The translations under genes and the position numbers were made by a program. From positions 1-5,592 of the forward strand of contig CAIXQV010000510.1 of NCBI GenBank assembly GCA_903921605.1: a stretch of 5,592 nucleotides of DNA, in the 5' to 3' direction. Source of the stretch: an uncultured Planctomycetaceae bacterium. GTDB taxonomy: Bacteria > Planctomycetota > Planctomycetia > Planctomycetales > Planctomycetaceae. How positions within the stretch are numbered: position 1 is the stretch's first letter; every line of letters starts with the position of its first letter. Under the pieces are notes generated by a model. The model searched no databases and had not been told where the DNA came from. It was given only the letters and a program-made list of their open reading frames with translations. Shown one piece after another: positions 4,171-5,592 of the stretch.

Positions 4171-5592
4171 ATGCCCGTCTTTCTTGGCATCGATATCGGA
4201 ACCAGCGGTACAAAGACTCTGGCCATCAACGAAAAGGGCAAGATCCTGGCTTCGGCGATGGAAGAATATCCATTGAGCAATCCCAAGCCGGGCTGGTCGG
4301 AGCAGGCTCCGGGTGACTGGTGGACGGCCTCAGTGAACTCCGTCAAGAAAGTAATGAAAGCGGCGAAGCTGAAAGCGGCCGATGTCGGCGGCATTGGGCT
4401 CAGCGGTCAGATGCATGGCAGTGTGTTTCTGGATAAGTCCGGAAACGTGATCCGCCCTGCTCTGCTGTGGAATGATCAACGCACGGCCGCGGAATGTGTG
4501 GAGATTGAAAAGCTGGCTGGTGGACGCGAAAAACTGATTCACATGGTGGCGAATCCCGCGTTGACGGGCTTCACCGCTCCCAAGATTCTGTGGCTGCGGA
4601 ATAAGGAAAAGAAGAACTTCGACAAAACAGTTCAGGTCCTTCTGCCCAAGGACTATGTGCGTTTTCGGATGACTGGCGATTTCGCGACTGAAGTCAGTGA
4701 TGCTTCAGGAACTTTGCTGCTGGACGTGGTAAACCGCAACTGGTCGAAGGAGCTTCTGCAGAAGCTGGATCTGGATGCGAAGCTGTTTCCAAAAGTTTAT
4801 GAATCGGAAGATGTCACCGGTGTTTTGTCCGATTCAGCCGCTAAAGAAATGGGTCTGCGGCCCGGAACTCCTGTTGTTGGTGGCGGAGGTGACCAGGCTG
4901 CTAGTGCGATTGGTAACGGGATTGTGGGCAGTGGCGTGATTTCTGCCACCATGGGAACCAGCGGTGTGGTGTTCGCTCACAGCGAAGAAGTCCAGGTGGA
5001 TCCACTGGGGCGCGTTCACACGTTCTGCCATGCCGTTCGAGGGAAGTGGCACGTGATGGGGTGCGTGCTGTCCGCTGGTGGAAGCCTGCAGTGGTTTCGC
5101 AATCAATTGTGTCAGGAAGAAATTGCAGCCGCGAAAAAGCGCAAAGTTGATCCCTATGAACTCATCACCGAACAGGCGGCCAGTGCGCCGGCGGGCAGTG
5201 AAGGTCTGTTCTTTCTGCCGTATCTAACGGGCGAACGAACTCCTCATGCTGATCCGAACGCTCGCGCCTGCTGGGTTGGTTTGAGTCTTCGTCATGGCAA
5301 AGCTCATATGGCTCGGTCGGTCATGGAAGGAGCCACGTTTGCGATGCGTGATACTCTTGAGATTATTAAATCCATGAAGATTCCCGTGAAGGAAATTCGC
5401 TTGTCCGGCGGTGGTGCTCGAAGCCAGTTCTGGCGCCAGATGCAGGCGGACATCTACGGTCAGCCTGTCGTGACGATCAATGCGTCAGAAGGTCCGGCTT
5501 ATGGAGTTGCCTTGTTGGCGGCTGCCGGAACCAGAGCTTATAAAAACGTGGTTGAAGCTTGTGAAGCAACAATTTCAGTTGTCACGAAGACT
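4171..5592 (+). CDS. xylB: Xylulokinase (FGGY carbohydrate kinase), C-terminus cut by window edge
   Basis: Xylulokinase phosphorylates D-xylulose with ATP to D-xylulose 5-phosphate, feeding xylose carbon into the pentose phosphate pathway in the cytoplasm. The 474 visible codons match the family throughout: the N-terminal phosphate-binding motif DIGTSGTK (8-15), the sugar-binding QMHG (80-83), WNDQR (100-104), LLPKDY (157-162), GGGGDQAA with catalytic Asp241, MGTSG (261-265), GERTPH (354-359) and SGGGARS (412-418) followed by [11 protein letters not shown]. From memory these line up closely with E. coli XylB, where QMHG, GGGD and SGGGARS-type motifs occur in the same order; QMHG and WND separate it from glycerol kinases. 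E. coli XylB is about 484 residues, so roughly 10-40 residues are missing on the right. The ATG has a GGAG at good spacing. No xylose isomerase or transporter gene is visible in the window, so its pathway context lies beyond the right edge, if anywhere near. Confidence 0.96.
   Translation, partial: MPVFLGIDIGTSGTKTLAINEKGKILASAMEEYPLSNPKPGWSEQAPGDWWTASVNSVKKVMKAAKLKAADVGGIGLSGQMHGSVFLDKSGNVIRPALLWNDQRTAAECVEIEKLAGGREKLIHMVANPALTGFTAPKILWLRNKEKKNFDKTVQVLLPKDYVRFRMTGDFATEVSDASGTLLLDVVNRNWSKELLQKLDLDAKLFPKVYESEDVTGVLSDSAAKEMGLRPGTPVVGGGGDQAASAIGNGIVGSGVISATMGTSGVVFAHSEEVQVDPLGRVHTFCHAVRGKWHVMGCVLSAGGSLQWFRNQLCQEEIAAAKKRKVDPYELITEQAASAPAGSEGLFFLPYLTGERTPHADPNARACWVGLSLRHGKAHMARSVMEGATFAMRDTLEIIKSMKIPVKEIRLSGGGARSQFWRQMQADIYGQPVVTINASEGPAYGVALLAAAGTRAYKNVVEACEATISVVTKT

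Noticed and set aside
4013..4276. 87-residue plus-strand ORF overlapping the start of xylB
   Set aside because: It is out of frame with xylB and mostly overlaps its leader and first codons; Ser/Arg-rich shadow composition.
4834..5106. 90-residue minus-strand ORF inside xylB
   Set aside because: It is antisense to the catalytic core of xylulokinase.

Overview
The window looks like ordinary chromosomal DNA of a bacterium, most likely a planctomycete. The pointers are a trypsin-like protease preceded by a CxxC...CxxC zinc ribbon, a low-complexity Ala/Pro/Lys linker and a single membrane anchor; a PF07399-type Na+/H+ antiporter; GTG and TTG start codons; and patchy Shine-Dalgarno use. This assignment is an inference from gene style and has not been tested by any search.

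Layout. Positions 1-1310 (minus strand) hold the N-terminal 436 codons of a membrane-anchored HtrA/trypsin-like serine protease that runs off the left edge. A short gap (1311-1422) holds its strong ribosome-binding site and a hairpin that may end the upstream transcript. Positions 1423-2811 (minus strand) encode a complete ion-transporter-superfamily membrane protein, a putative Na+/H+ antiporter. A divergent spacer (2812-3147) follows, with no convincing protein gene. It does contain nested inverted repeats and a plus-strand intrinsic-terminator shape (6-bp stem and seven T's), so it is the best place in the window for an unannotated small RNA or leader. Positions 3148-3804 (plus strand) encode an unrecognised soluble protein of up to 218 residues. 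A possible 39-residue minus-strand ORF (3805-3924) meets it stop to stop. The leader at 3954-4170 carries a candidate promoter, a dyad and a small hairpin. Positions 4171-5592 (plus strand) encode xylulokinase (xylB), cut off by the right edge shortly before its C-terminus.

How the genes relate. The protease and antiporter are codirectional but separated by a hairpin, so they could be one transcript or two. The unknown gene and xylB are also codirectional, but a spacer of about 370 bases with its own promoter candidate separates them. Nothing suggests a shared pathway across the window. Xylulokinase implies D-xylulose (xylose) use, and the antiporter implies sodium or pH homeostasis. I found no mobile element, CRISPR array, tRNA, rRNA or defence-island signature. 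The main unexplained signal is the structured spacer at 2840-3019.
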